DNA from: a bacterium | GTDB lineage: Bacteria; Spirochaetota; Spirochaetia; JABEVK01 | Assembly: GCA_021782055.1 (NCBI GenBank) | Contig: JAJXVP010000048.1 | Span: 1-15,278, forward strand | Direction: 5' to 3' | DNA: 15,278 nucleotides | Shown: piece after piece, positions 1-7,600 of the stretch | Layout: every line of letters begins with the position of its first letter | Position numbering within the stretch: position 1 is the first letter of the stretch | Position numbers and translations under genes: made by a program | The notes under the pieces: generated by a model | Told to the model about the DNA's origin: nothing | Databases searched by the model: none | What the model saw: only the letters and a program-made list of their open reading frames with translations

Positions 1-185
1 AAACCGGTCGCCACCATAAAGGCACCAAATTGAACGGAACTCATGCCAACTTCATGTTCTCCGAACAACGAGGTAAACGGCGAAACAAAGGAAGTGCTCA
101 AACCCAACAGGACATTGCAGAGAAGCAAACCCCAGAGTCGGGGATGTGAAAAAAGAGTTCTAGCTGTTCGGCCTAACACGGTCAT
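1..185 (-). CDS. MFS transporter, N-terminal fragment (runs off left edge)
   Basis: Reading the minus strand from the ATG at 185-183 gives 61 open codons to the window edge. After a short basic N-terminus with a Ser-His-Pro-Arg-Leu-Trp stretch comes one hydrophobic segment at about residues 18-42 ([18 protein letters not shown]). A loop follows, and then a second helix begins ([11 protein letters not shown]). This is the usual opening of a 12-helix major facilitator superfamily exporter, closest in feel to SetA-type sugar/drug efflux proteins. The substrate cannot be told from this fragment. The start codon overlaps the stop of the upstream chemoreceptor gene by four bases (ATGA, 185-182), so the two are probably co-transcribed and translationally coupled. 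Most of the gene lies outside the window, so intactness is unknown. Confidence 0.72.
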   Translation of the reverse strand, partial: MTVLGRTARTLFSHPRLWGLLLCNVLLGLSTSFVSPFTSLFGEHEVGMSSVQFGAFMVATG

Positions 186-1960
186 TGGCGTTTCTTGGTT
201 CCTTGTACAACGTCAACGAGATTTAAAACAAGGGCGTGAAAGGTTTTTACTTGTGTTTGAAGGTCTACCGCGGTGTGGGCGGCTTTTTCTGCCCCCGAGG
301 CATTTAACTGCACGACTTGGTCAAACTGGACAATAGCTTTGTTGACCTGATGAATTCCCTCATCCTGCTGTTGACTAGCGGCTTCGACCTCGGCCGAGCG
401 TTGGCTCACGTTTTGGATAGAAAGTGATAGGTCTTCAAAAATCTTTGACAGCTTTTGTGCCAGGGAATTGCCTTGCCGGATCTTGGCAAGGGATTCATCG
501 ACAATCTGTGCCGTTTCTTTTGAGGCGGTTGCCGACCTCAGAGCTAAACTCTTGACTTCCTCGGCGACGACGGCAAAGCCTAAACCGATCTCTCCTGCCC
601 TTGCCGCTTCGACAGACGCATTGAGTGCCAGGATGTTGGTTTGAAACGCCAAGTCATCGATCACCTTCATGACTTTTTGTACTTTTTCACTCGAGGCGGC
701 GATCTCGCGCATCGCAAGTAACATTTCTTGCATTTGTTGATAGCCTCGCTTAGAGGCCGAGGCAGCTTCACCGGCTAAGCGATTAGATTCTTTGGCATTA
801 ACAGCGTTCTGCTTCACCATCGACGAAAGCTCCTCCATTGAGGAACTCGTTTCTTGAATTGAGCTAGCTTGTTCGACAGCTCCACTAGCAAATTGTTGGC
901 TGAGGCTCGACAGCTCCTGACTAGCCAGTCCCAGTTGTCCCGCCCCAGCTTTGATACTTTGCGAGATATGAATCAAGGGACGGCTCAAGGCGGTTGCACC
1001 GCGCAAAATCAGAATGACGATTACGAGAAGAGCTATGCCAACTAAAAAAGCCAACAGAATCAAGGCTTCCACAGCCTGCTGTTCTGCCACCGCTGTAGAG
1101 CTCAGTGACCGCGCAAACTCGTCGTTTATGACAGCACCAAGACGATCCACGGCACGAGTAATAACAGCAAAGAAGACTTTAGGGTTGAGCCCAAAGTTAC
1201 CAATCGAGGCACGATCTAGAACGGTCTGCACGGCCTGCTTCGTTTCTTTCCATTCAGAACCAGCCAAAAAGTCTTTGATTTTTTGCAAAGTTATAGCGTT
1301 AGTAACGAGAGCCGGGGCTTCGAGGCTCACGCGAGTAGCCGCACTCAAATCCACAATGGTTTGCAATTCTTGGGAGGTTAACGGCTTATTCATGGCCAAC
1401 ACGGCCGAAACCTCCGCACGGAGTTTACCGAGGCTTTCTTTTGCTGTTTCGAGAAGTGAGATTCTGGTAATCCCGTCGGAGCCATTCCCTTGGTCAGCCA
1501 CAACCTCTAGCCACAAAAACTCGACGATAAGGTTGCTGTACCCCGCGATAATTTTGTTTTTTTGTGCCTTATGAAGCACCTCGTCACGGAGCCCGGCCAA
1601 AGCGTTTAAAGCTTGATCAATGCGTTGGTGAACATTTTTTGCCACGTCCGAATTCTTAAAGGTAGAACGAAAAGTAGAGAGTTTTGCATCAGATTCTGCT
1701 TTTTGCGTCGAAAGCTCCGCTTGCGAGAGCCCCCCGCTAACGTACAAGCTTGATTTTCCGCGTTCACGTTGAAGTTCTGTAACCACTTCAGAAGCTGACT
1801 GCGCTAACAGAGTATGGCGAGTCGAAACAATTTCGGAGCGAAGGGCGGTCCACGAATCGTAGACGAGGATACCGCTCAGAAAAAGAATCACGAGAAACGA
1901 TACTGCATTAAGGCCGAGCACACGGCCGCGAACGCCTTGAACGGATCTTTGCTGCTTCAT
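182..1960 (-). CDS. Methyl-accepting chemotaxis protein with NIT-type sensor domain
   Basis: This is an inner-membrane chemoreceptor of 592 aa that would signal to CheA/CheW. Seen in order: TM1 at about 18-36; a periplasmic sensor region at 53-290 that opens with a Gln-Arg-Glu-Arg-Gly motif (64-68), typical of nitrate/nitrite-sensing NIT domains; TM2 at about 299-319; and a long cytoplasmic coiled coil. The MCP hairpin tip is at about 434-478, with [20 protein letters not shown] and [17 protein letters not shown] matching the family consensus well. Only a stub of HAMP remains after TM2 ([11 protein letters not shown]); the second HAMP helix is missing. No CheR-binding pentapeptide is seen at the C-terminus (TKKRQ). 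I chose the ATG at 1960 because AAGGGG lies about 6 nt upstream of it; the in-frame TTG at 1981 has no ribosome binding site. The stop overlaps the MFS start. The ligand is inferred from the domain type only. Confidence 0.9.
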   Translation of the reverse strand: MKQQRSVQGVRGRVLGLNAVSFLVILFLSGILVYDSWTALRSEIVSTRHTLLAQSASEVVTELQRERGKSSLYVSGGLSQAELSTQKAESDAKLSTFRSTFKNSDVAKNVHQRIDQALNALAGLRDEVLHKAQKNKIIAGYSNLIVEFLWLEVVADQGNGSDGITRISLLETAKESLGKLRAEVSAVLAMNKPLTSQELQTIVDLSAATRVSLEAPALVTNAITLQKIKDFLAGSEWKETKQAVQTVLDRASIGNFGLNPKVFFAVITRAVDRLGAVINDEFARSLSSTAVAEQQAVEALILLAFLVGIALLVIVILILRGATALSRPLIHISQSIKAGAGQLGLASQELSSLSQQFASGAVEQASSIQETSSSMEELSSMVKQNAVNAKESNRLAGEAASASKRGYQQMQEMLLAMREIAASSEKVQKVMKVIDDLAFQTNILALNASVEAARAGEIGLGFAVVAEEVKSLALRSATASKETAQIVDESLAKIRQGNSLAQKLSKIFEDLSLSIQNVSQRSAEVEAASQQQDEGIHQVNKAIVQFDQVVQLNASGAEKAAHTAVDLQTQVKTFHALVLNLVDVVQGTKKRQ

Positions 1961-1984
1961 CGCTTGCCCCTTGAATGACAATTT

Positions 1985-2013
1985 AGTCTAAACGGTAACT
2001 TGTGCAAAAACAA
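1985..2013 (-). promoter_or_regulatory. Possible promoter for chemoreceptor gene
   Basis: On the minus strand, TTGTTT (2013-2008) and TAGACT (1990-1985) are separated by 17 nt and lie about 25 nt before the ATG at 1960. The match to the sigma-70 consensus is modest, and I saw no clear sigma-28 (flagellar-type) promoter. Confidence 0.25.
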
Positions 2014-2015
2014 GC

Positions 2016-2044
2016 TTTACAATAACAAATTGAAGTGTTAGCAT
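2016..2044 (+). promoter_or_regulatory. Possible promoter for small lipoprotein gene
   Basis: TTTACA (2016-2021) and TAGCAT (2039-2044) are spaced 17 nt apart, 33 nt upstream of the lipoprotein start. It lies back to back with the possible chemoreceptor promoter in the 116-bp divergent gap. Confidence 0.3.
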
Positions 2045-2076
2045 CCTTTATACTTTTTTTTAATCAAGGATCTCTT

Positions 2077-2574
2077 ATGAAAATTATTAAGTTACTAGCC
2101 ACCTTGTTTATTGTCTTTTCACTGTCAAGTTGTGTGACACGGTTGACAGACTTTACGATTATCTCTACAAAAAATATTGACCTTTCCCAAATGGCCAAGT
2201 TTAAGCGTGGTGAAGCCCGTGTTTCAGGGGAAGATTCAAAATATATTGTCATAATCATTCCGACGGGAACACCGAGTATGAAACAAGCTATTGACAACGC
2301 CATACAGTCGGTTCCTGGTTGTGTTGGCCTCCTCGATGGTGTGGTTTATTACAAGTGGTTCTATATCCCCTATGTGGTAGGAAAGTTTTCATACGTTGTG
2401 GAAGGTACACCGTTAATTGATCCTTCGCTGAAGAGTTCTAGCTCGAACATTAACTATTTACGTCTCGACAAAGACGGGAAGGTTCTCGAAAAGAAATACA
2501 TTACGAATGCCGAGTTCAAGAAAATCACCAATTCTTATGAAGCCTCGAAACCTTTACAACTAATTACTCAATAA
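2077..2574 (+). CDS. Small predicted lipoprotein of unknown function
   Basis: This is a 165-aa protein with a clear type II signal peptide: a basic start (MKIIK), a hydrophobic core and a lipobox LSSC, with the lipidated cysteine at residue 19. The ATG at 2077 is preferred over the upstream ATG at 2035 because AAGGA (2066-2070) sits 6 nt before it and because it puts the signal peptide at the N-terminus. The mature part has no recognised catalytic motif. A region around residues 68-112 (AIDNAIQSVPGCVGLLDGVV, followed by a Tyr/Trp-rich stretch and a Val-Glu-Gly-Thr end) loosely recalls TRL-type small lipoproteins, but I would not name it on that basis. The gene is visibly more AT-rich than its neighbours. 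It is probably anchored in the inner or outer membrane. It stands alone, divergent from the chemoreceptor and convergent with the TetR gene. Confidence 0.8.
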   Translation: MKIIKLLATLFIVFSLSSCVTRLTDFTIISTKNIDLSQMAKFKRGEARVSGEDSKYIVIIIPTGTPSMKQAIDNAIQSVPGCVGLLDGVVYYKWFYIPYVVGKFSYVVEGTPLIDPSLKSSSSNINYLRLDKDGKVLEKKYITNAEFKKITNSYEASKPLQLITQ

Positions 2575-2581
2575 AGAAACT

Positions 2582-2623
2582 TTTTCCGAATCCCCTTCGC
2601 GAAACTGTGGAGGGGGCGGAAAA
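2582..2623. terminator. Stem-loop between convergent genes, possible weak terminator
   Basis: TTTTCCG (2582-2588) pairs with CGGAAAA (2617-2623), and CCCCT (2592-2596) pairs with AGGGG (2611-2615), separated by a small internal loop. It fills the 49-bp gap between the lipoprotein stop and the TetR stop. There is no U-run after the stem on either strand, so termination function is uncertain. Confidence 0.4.
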
Positions 2624-3193
2624 TTAGTCCGGAACGCGGTGAGTAAGCCGGTACAAATCCCCTAACGTCGACCGTATGGTCGTCGATAGAAGGGTTCCTT
2701 CCCCCTCCGCCCACTGTTCAAAGGCTCTACGAAAAACCAGAACCCCCAGCTCCACAGCAAACCGAACTGTCCTTGGCTCCATTCCTTCGGCAACAAAAAC
2801 CTCGGCAACCTTGGTACTGATCTTGGCCATCTTTTGGCCTTCCCGTTCCTGTAACTCGGGATTGGACTGGATAATAGTCTGTCGCTTTTTAACAGCCTCG
2901 GCGCGGGAATCAAAATATTCCAAGGCAAGGGACTCGAACGAGCTAACAACACGCTCTAAGGGCTCCTCGGTCGTTCTTTCGCCCAGACCACCGATAACGG
3001 CCTCTTCAAAAACCTCGGTTCCCCAAAAAAGAACCTCCCGCTTATCGGCGAAGTAGCGAAAGAAGGTGCGTTGGGTTAACTGCGCCCGTTGCGCGATTTC
3101 TTCGACAGTGGTTCCTTCGTAACCTTTTTCAGAAAAAAGCTCCATAGCGGCTTGCTGAAGACGCAAGGGAGCATCTGGTTGCCAACGACTCAT
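2624..3193 (-). CDS. TetR-family transcriptional regulator
   Basis: This is a 189-aa DNA-binding repressor. The N-terminal TetR domain is clear: a first helix (RLQQAAMELFSEKGYEGTTV), then a helix-turn-helix at about 28-47 with the family signature EEIAQRAQLTQRTFFRYFAD. The C-terminal helical domain (60-189) is the variable ligand-binding and dimerisation part and gives no clue to the ligand. I start it at the ATG at 3193, not at the upstream ATG at 3280. The family starts a few residues before helix 1, and the longer form would run through the operator palindrome and overlap the divergent gene. It almost certainly represses itself and the adjacent SDR gene through the inverted repeat at 3207-3249. 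Confidence 0.9.
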   Translation of the reverse strand: MSRWQPDAPLRLQQAAMELFSEKGYEGTTVEEIAQRAQLTQRTFFRYFADKREVLFWGTEVFEEAVIGGLGERTTEEPLERVVSSFESLALEYFDSRAEAVKKRQTIIQSNPELQEREGQKMAKISTKVAEVFVAEGMEPRTVRFAVELGVLVFRRAFEQWAEGEGTLLSTTIRSTLGDLYRLTHRVPD

Positions 3194-3206
3194 TGTTCCA
3201 CTATAG

Positions 3207-3249
3207 CACAAACTGACATCAGATAGTATCTTTCTGATATCAGTTTGTG
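3207..3249. promoter_or_regulatory. Probable TetR operator (large inverted repeat)
   Basis: The arms at 3207-3223 and 3233-3249 match as an inverted repeat at 16 of 17 positions around a 9-nt spacer. Each arm also contains its own small palindrome (CTGATATCAG perfect on the right, CTGACATCAG on the left). This suggests two adjacent dimer sites. It lies between the start codons of the two divergent genes, 13 nt from the TetR ATG and 14 nt from the SDR ATG. A possible plus-strand promoter (CTGACA 3213-3218, TGATAT 3235-3240) lies inside it, so binding would block transcription. Confidence 0.8.
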
Positions 3250-3263
3250 ACATGGAGGATGTT

Positions 3264-4175
3264 ATGAAAGTATTTGTCACTGGGGCCTCTGGCCATGTTG
3301 GTTCAGCGGTGGTGCCCGAATTATTGAACGCAGGTCACACAGTGGTGGGGTTGGCGCGGTCTGAAAGAGCCGCCGAGGCCCTTCAGACTGCCGGTGCGGC
3401 TGTTTGGAAGGGCGACCTCTCCGATCTCGACAGTCTAAGTGCCGCTGCGGCTGAAGCCGATGGCGTGATTCACCTGGCCTACCGTCACGATTTAGCCTTT
3501 TCTGGCCAACCCAACGGATTTCTAGAGGCTGCGCTGGTTGACTTAGCCGCTGTCAAAGCGATGGGTCAGGCTCTAGTCGGTACGAACAAGCCTTTTGTTA
3601 TAACCTCGGGGACCGCAATCCTTTCGCTCCACGGTGAAGTTCGAAAGGTTACCGAAGACGACCACTTACCGCGTGGTCCCCGCGTGGATTGTGAAAACTG
3701 GGCTATTGGGTTGGCAGAGCAAGGTGTCCGCTCAGGAGTGGTTCGCCTGGCGCCATCGGTCCATAGCACGCTCGATCAGCATGGTTTTTTGGCAATGCTC
3801 GTCGCCATAGCAAAAAAGAACGGCTTTGCCGCCTATGTAGGTGACGGGCAGAATGTTTGGAATGCTGTTAATACTCTTGACGCAGCAAGCCTGTATAGGC
3901 AAGTACTCGAGAAAGCACCTGCAGGGAAGCGATGGCATGCGGTAGCCGAAGAGGCAGTCCCCTTTCGTTCGATTGCCGAGGCCATTGGTACCCAGCTAGG
4001 TACCCCCGTTCGAAGTCTGAATCAGGAAGAAGCCACCCTCTATTTTGGTGGGTTTCTCAACTTCAGCTTGATGAATTGTCCCGCCTCGAGCGCACAAACC
4101 AGGACCGTTTTGGCTTGGGCCCCCACACACAACACCATTCTCGAAGACCTCAAGCTCCCGCACTACTTTCGCTAA
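3264..4175 (+). CDS. NAD(P)-binding SDR-family (atypical extended) protein
   Basis: This is a 303-aa cytosolic Rossmann-fold protein. The nucleotide-binding glycine motif GASGHVG (residues 7-13) starts right after strand 1. GDLSDLDSL (about 51-59) and VIHLAY follow at the positions expected for extended or atypical SDRs. No YxxxK catalytic pair appears where it should be; the equivalent stretch reads CENWAIGLAEQGVRSGVVRL. It may therefore be an atypical SDR that binds NAD(P) but works by other residues, as in NAD-dependent epimerase-like families often paired with TetR regulators. The ATG at 3264 is chosen over 3252 because GGAGG (3254-3258) precedes it by 5 nt. It is divergent from the TetR gene and under the shared operator. 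The substrate is unknown. Confidence 0.85.
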   Translation: MKVFVTGASGHVGSAVVPELLNAGHTVVGLARSERAAEALQTAGAAVWKGDLSDLDSLSAAAAEADGVIHLAYRHDLAFSGQPNGFLEAALVDLAAVKAMGQALVGTNKPFVITSGTAILSLHGEVRKVTEDDHLPRGPRVDCENWAIGLAEQGVRSGVVRLAPSVHSTLDQHGFLAMLVAIAKKNGFAAYVGDGQNVWNAVNTLDAASLYRQVLEKAPAGKRWHAVAEEAVPFRSIAEAIGTQLGTPVRSLNQEEATLYFGGFLNFSLMNCPASSAQTRTVLAWAPTHNTILEDLKLPHYFR

Positions 4176-4217
4176 TAAGGAAAGTTGGGTCGCAGGGGGC
4201 ACTCGGGAAGGTTTCAG

Positions 4218-4237
4218 CCTGTTAAAATTTTAACAGG
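4218..4237. repeat. Perfect 20-bp palindrome, copy 1
   Basis: CCTGTTAAAA is followed directly by its reverse complement. It shares the half-site CCTGTTAAA/TTTAACAGG with the copy at 4532-4555. There is no U-run after it, so it reads as a protein-binding site rather than a terminator. Confidence 0.75.
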
Positions 4238-4531
4238 TCAAGCCCGCTAACGTCCTAACGCGGCCCATCTTTCAGCATTTTTGTCTCTTTTTCATGTTTT
4301 TTTGCCGATTTCTTTTTCAGCCATAAAACTTTTCGCTCCAGGACTGGCAACAAGCAAGATTGAGACTTTAGCTCGCCAAGATATAAGCACAATCTCTCCT
4401 GTTTCTCGTCACAAACGCAACGTGTTTAAGTCTTGTTCTGGTGAGAAACGTGACTACATTTGGCGAAATTTACGATCTGATCCTCGAAATGGTCAGATTT
4501 TCGTTTCTACAGCTCGTTCAATCCTGGTCTC

Positions 4532-4555
4532 AACCTGTTAAATCTTTAACAGGTT
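4532..4555. repeat. Palindrome with 11-nt arms, copy 2
   Basis: AACCTGTTAAA (4532-4542), TC, then TTTAACAGGTT (4545-4555): a perfect inverted repeat with the same core as copy 1. It lies about 90 bp upstream of the kinase-cyclase ATG and just upstream of its possible promoter. It is a good candidate for a regulator site for that gene. Confidence 0.75.
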
Positions 4556-4587
4556 ACCTAAAGAATCAATAAAATTTCTACTTTCTC

Positions 4588-4616
4588 TTGTATTGGCATG
4601 TTGCTTAAATTATTAT
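4588..4616 (+). promoter_or_regulatory. Possible promoter for kinase-cyclase gene
   Basis: TTGTAT (4588-4593) and TATTAT (4611-4616) are spaced 17 nt apart. The -10 box is good and the -35 box weak, which fits a promoter needing an activator. The palindrome at 4532-4555 lies just upstream. Confidence 0.3.
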
Positions 4617-4644
4617 TACTTCACTTAGATTTATAGGAGAATTC

Positions 4645-7600
4645 ATGACTCTGAAGGGCTTCCACTCTCTCCGTGAGATTTATCGCGGGGCGGGTTCGAC
4701 CATTTTTCGTGCGGTACGCGAAAGCGACCAGGCCACCGTCATTTTAAAATGCGGTACCAGCGAGCTCCCAACAACCTCGGGAAGCTCACGGCTACGCCAT
4801 GAATACGAAATAGGTCTTCGCCTTAAGGATATCCCCGGGGTCATCAGATACCTTGATCTTCTTGATTCTGACGTTGGGTTTGTTATCGTTCTAGAAGATA
4901 TCGACGGGATGCCCCTACGGGAATTCTTTCAAACCTTTCAACCCCGTATCACTACCGTCGTCGAAATCGCCCTTAAAGTTGCGCGAGTCCTCGCCGCTGT
5001 TCACGATCAAGGCATCATTCACAAAGACCTGAATCCGTCAAACATCGTTGTCGACAGCACCGGCGATAACCTTAGGCTCATCGATTTTGAACTGGCTATT
5101 AACTTACCGCGCGAGACTCAACAACTTCAGCCGCCAGAACTGATCGAAGGAACCCTGGCCTATATTTCTCCGGAACAGACGGGCCGGATGAATTGTCCTG
5201 TGGATCTGAGAACCGATTTGTATTCTTTGGGTGTTCTGTTTTATGAGGGGTTAGCTGGTCAGCTCCCCTTTCCCACCGAGGACAAAAATGAACTGGTCCA
5301 TCGACATATCGCACTTGTTCCTGAACCACCCTTGGTTGCCTCGTCAGAATTTGAACGAGGTGTCTCGGCGGTTGTCCTCAAGCTTTTAGCCAAGGCCCCC
5401 GAAGAACGTTATCGCAGTGCCTATGGACTTATTGCCGACCTTGGTTTTCTTCTAGCCCATAGAGAAGATGAGCCAGCCCTAGCCCACTTTACTCCGGGAC
5501 GACAGGATCAATCGCATAAACTCCTTATCCCGTCGAAACTTTATGGCCGTGAAACTGAGATCCAAATACTCTTTGACACCTACGCGCAAGTAGCCTCGGG
5601 GCAAACAGCACTTGTGTTGGTCAACGGAGGGGCGGGGGTTGGTAAATCGTCCCTCATTCACGAGATTCATAAGCCACTTTCGGCCGGAAGGGGCTTTTTT
5701 TTGTCAGGCAAGTTCGATCAGTTTGGGCGTAGCTCTCCCTATTCCGCCTTTTTAGCCGCTTTTGCCTCCTTGTTCCGCCGACTTATTTCGGAGCCAGAGG
5801 ACCGCGTCCAAACCTGGAAATCCTTGGTTCTCGAAATGGCCAACGGTGCCGTGTCGGCTCTTTTTGAGGTACTTCCTGAACTCACTTGGCTCGTGGGGGA
5901 ACAACCCCCAGCTCCCGTCCTTGAGCCGCAAGAAGCGCACAACCGTTTTTTGCACCTGATGGAGGGCCTGGTCAGGGTCTTTGCGTCCCCAGCACATCCT
6001 TTAGTTCTTTTTATCGATGACTTGCAATGGGCGGACTCTGCTTCGCTGGGCCTGTTAGAACGTATTCTGAGCGAGCAGGCACTTCAAGGCCTTCTAATTT
6101 TCGGTGCCTATCGTGACCAAGAGGTCGATGAAGCTCATCCCTTAATGCTGTTATTGCGAAGACTCAACCGCGAGGACCTTTTGCTGCAACGAGTTTCACT
6201 CTCCGCCCTAACAGCACCACCGTTAAACCAGTTAGTTGCCGACACTCTTTCGCTGAGACTTGAAGACGTTCACCCTCTAACCAGCCTTCTGTTCGAAAAG
6301 ACCCAGGGCAACCCTTTCTTTTTTACGCAAATGTTGCGTCACCTTTATGAAAACGAGCTTTTGCACTACTCGCCCGAAGAACAAAAGTGGACTTGGGATA
6401 TTTCTGCGATCAAACGGCTTCATGTTTCCGAAAATGTTGTAGACTACCTTGTTGCCAGACTGAAAAAACTCCCCTCAGAAACGGCGAAAATTTTAGCAGT
6501 CGCCTCCTGCATCGGACCTAAGTTTAGCCTTAACGCTGTTTCGGCAGGGCGAGAGTCAAGTGCTGACGAGTTATTCAGTTGGCTACCGCAAGCCTTGCAG
6601 GAGGAACTAATTTCCCCCTGGGGTGATGACTACCAGTTCATGCACGATCGAATTCAACAAGCCGCTGGCCTCTTGTTGTCAGATTCAGAGAAGGCAATTG
6701 TTCACTGGCGTTTAGGAAGCTACTGGCTTCAAGAGGCACAAACGCCTCAGCTATTGAACGAAAACCTTTTTACCATTGTTGATCACCTCAATGCAGGAAT
6801 TGCCTTCCTGACGAACTCAGAGAAAGACAAGGCGCAATACGTTGCTTTGGCAGGCTATAACCTTCACGCCGGACAAAAAGCGAAAAGTTCGGCAGCCTTC
6901 CAAGAGGCTAAAGCATACCTAAAACTAGGTATAGCGATTCTGGAACCGTTTGAGCCTTGGCAAAATTATTACCAAAACCGCTTTCACCTTCAACTTGATC
7001 TTGCAGAATGTTTATCGTTTCTTGGTGATAACTCTGGTGCGTTAGAGCTTTACCAAGAAGCTCTAACCAAAGCAATGACACGGCAAGACCGCGCACTAGT
7101 GCACGAAAGTCTCATTCACTTTCATACAAACCTTGGGCAGTTTCAAGAAGCTTACAAAGTGTCTCGGGCAGCGCTAAAACCCTTTGCCGTTAGTTTACCC
7201 CTGGGTTTCGTGCCACCTGTTTTTATCAAGGATCTTATCACTTGCAAATTGCTATGGGGAAAACGCCGCGCCGAGGACCTACTCCAATTACCGGAATGCA
7301 CCGACGTGGAGCGCGCCACCGCCATGCGCCTTCTGGCCGCCGTGCTCAAGGCTTGTTACCAAATACGACCGGAACTCTGTGTGGCTAACGCCTTTAAACT
7401 TATCAACATGGCGCTGAGGTTTGGACTGATCCGTGATATGCCCGTAGCGTTTATGGCCGCAGGAGGAATCTTTCTAGGAAGCATCATCGGCAAGCACCAA
7501 GTTGGATGGGATTTTGGCCAGCTCGCCTTAGCCGTGATCGAAAAATATCAAAATGAAAAACAAAAAGCCGAGGTCAACTTTATCTATGGTTACTTTGTGC

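Larger units (their letters stand above)
4176..4644. other. 469-bp stretch without a convincing gene, bounded by two palindromes
   Basis: It lies between the SDR stop and the kinase-cyclase start. It holds a T-rich part (about 4270-4320), two matching palindromes (4218-4237 and 4532-4555) and a hairpin-prone segment near 4463-4503. In that segment CGAAA/TTTCG encloses ATCTGATC/GGTCAGAT with an 8-nt loop. An 86-codon open frame from 4281 has no ribosome binding site and no recognisable protein features. The region could hold a small RNA, a remnant of a lost gene or a long control region. Confidence 0.5.

Noticed and set aside
1014..1574. 186-codon open frame opposite the chemoreceptor
   Set aside because: It lies wholly antisense to a strongly supported gene, with low-complexity composition typical of a shadow frame.
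1961..1981. TTG start for the chemoreceptor
   Set aside because: There is no ribosome binding site, while the ATG at 1960 has AAGGGG at a good distance.
3194..3280. 29-codon N-terminal extension of the TetR gene
   Set aside because: It would cover the operator palindrome and overlap the SDR start; the TetR domain begins properly at the ATG at 3193.
4218..4237. Palindrome as rho-independent terminator of the SDR gene
   Set aside because: The stem is AT-rich and no U-run follows; the shared half-site with 4532-4555 fits a regulatory or mobile element better.
4281..4541. 86-codon open frame in the gene-poor stretch
   Set aside because: It has no ribosome binding site, starts in a T-rich run, has no recognisable protein features and runs into the second palindrome.
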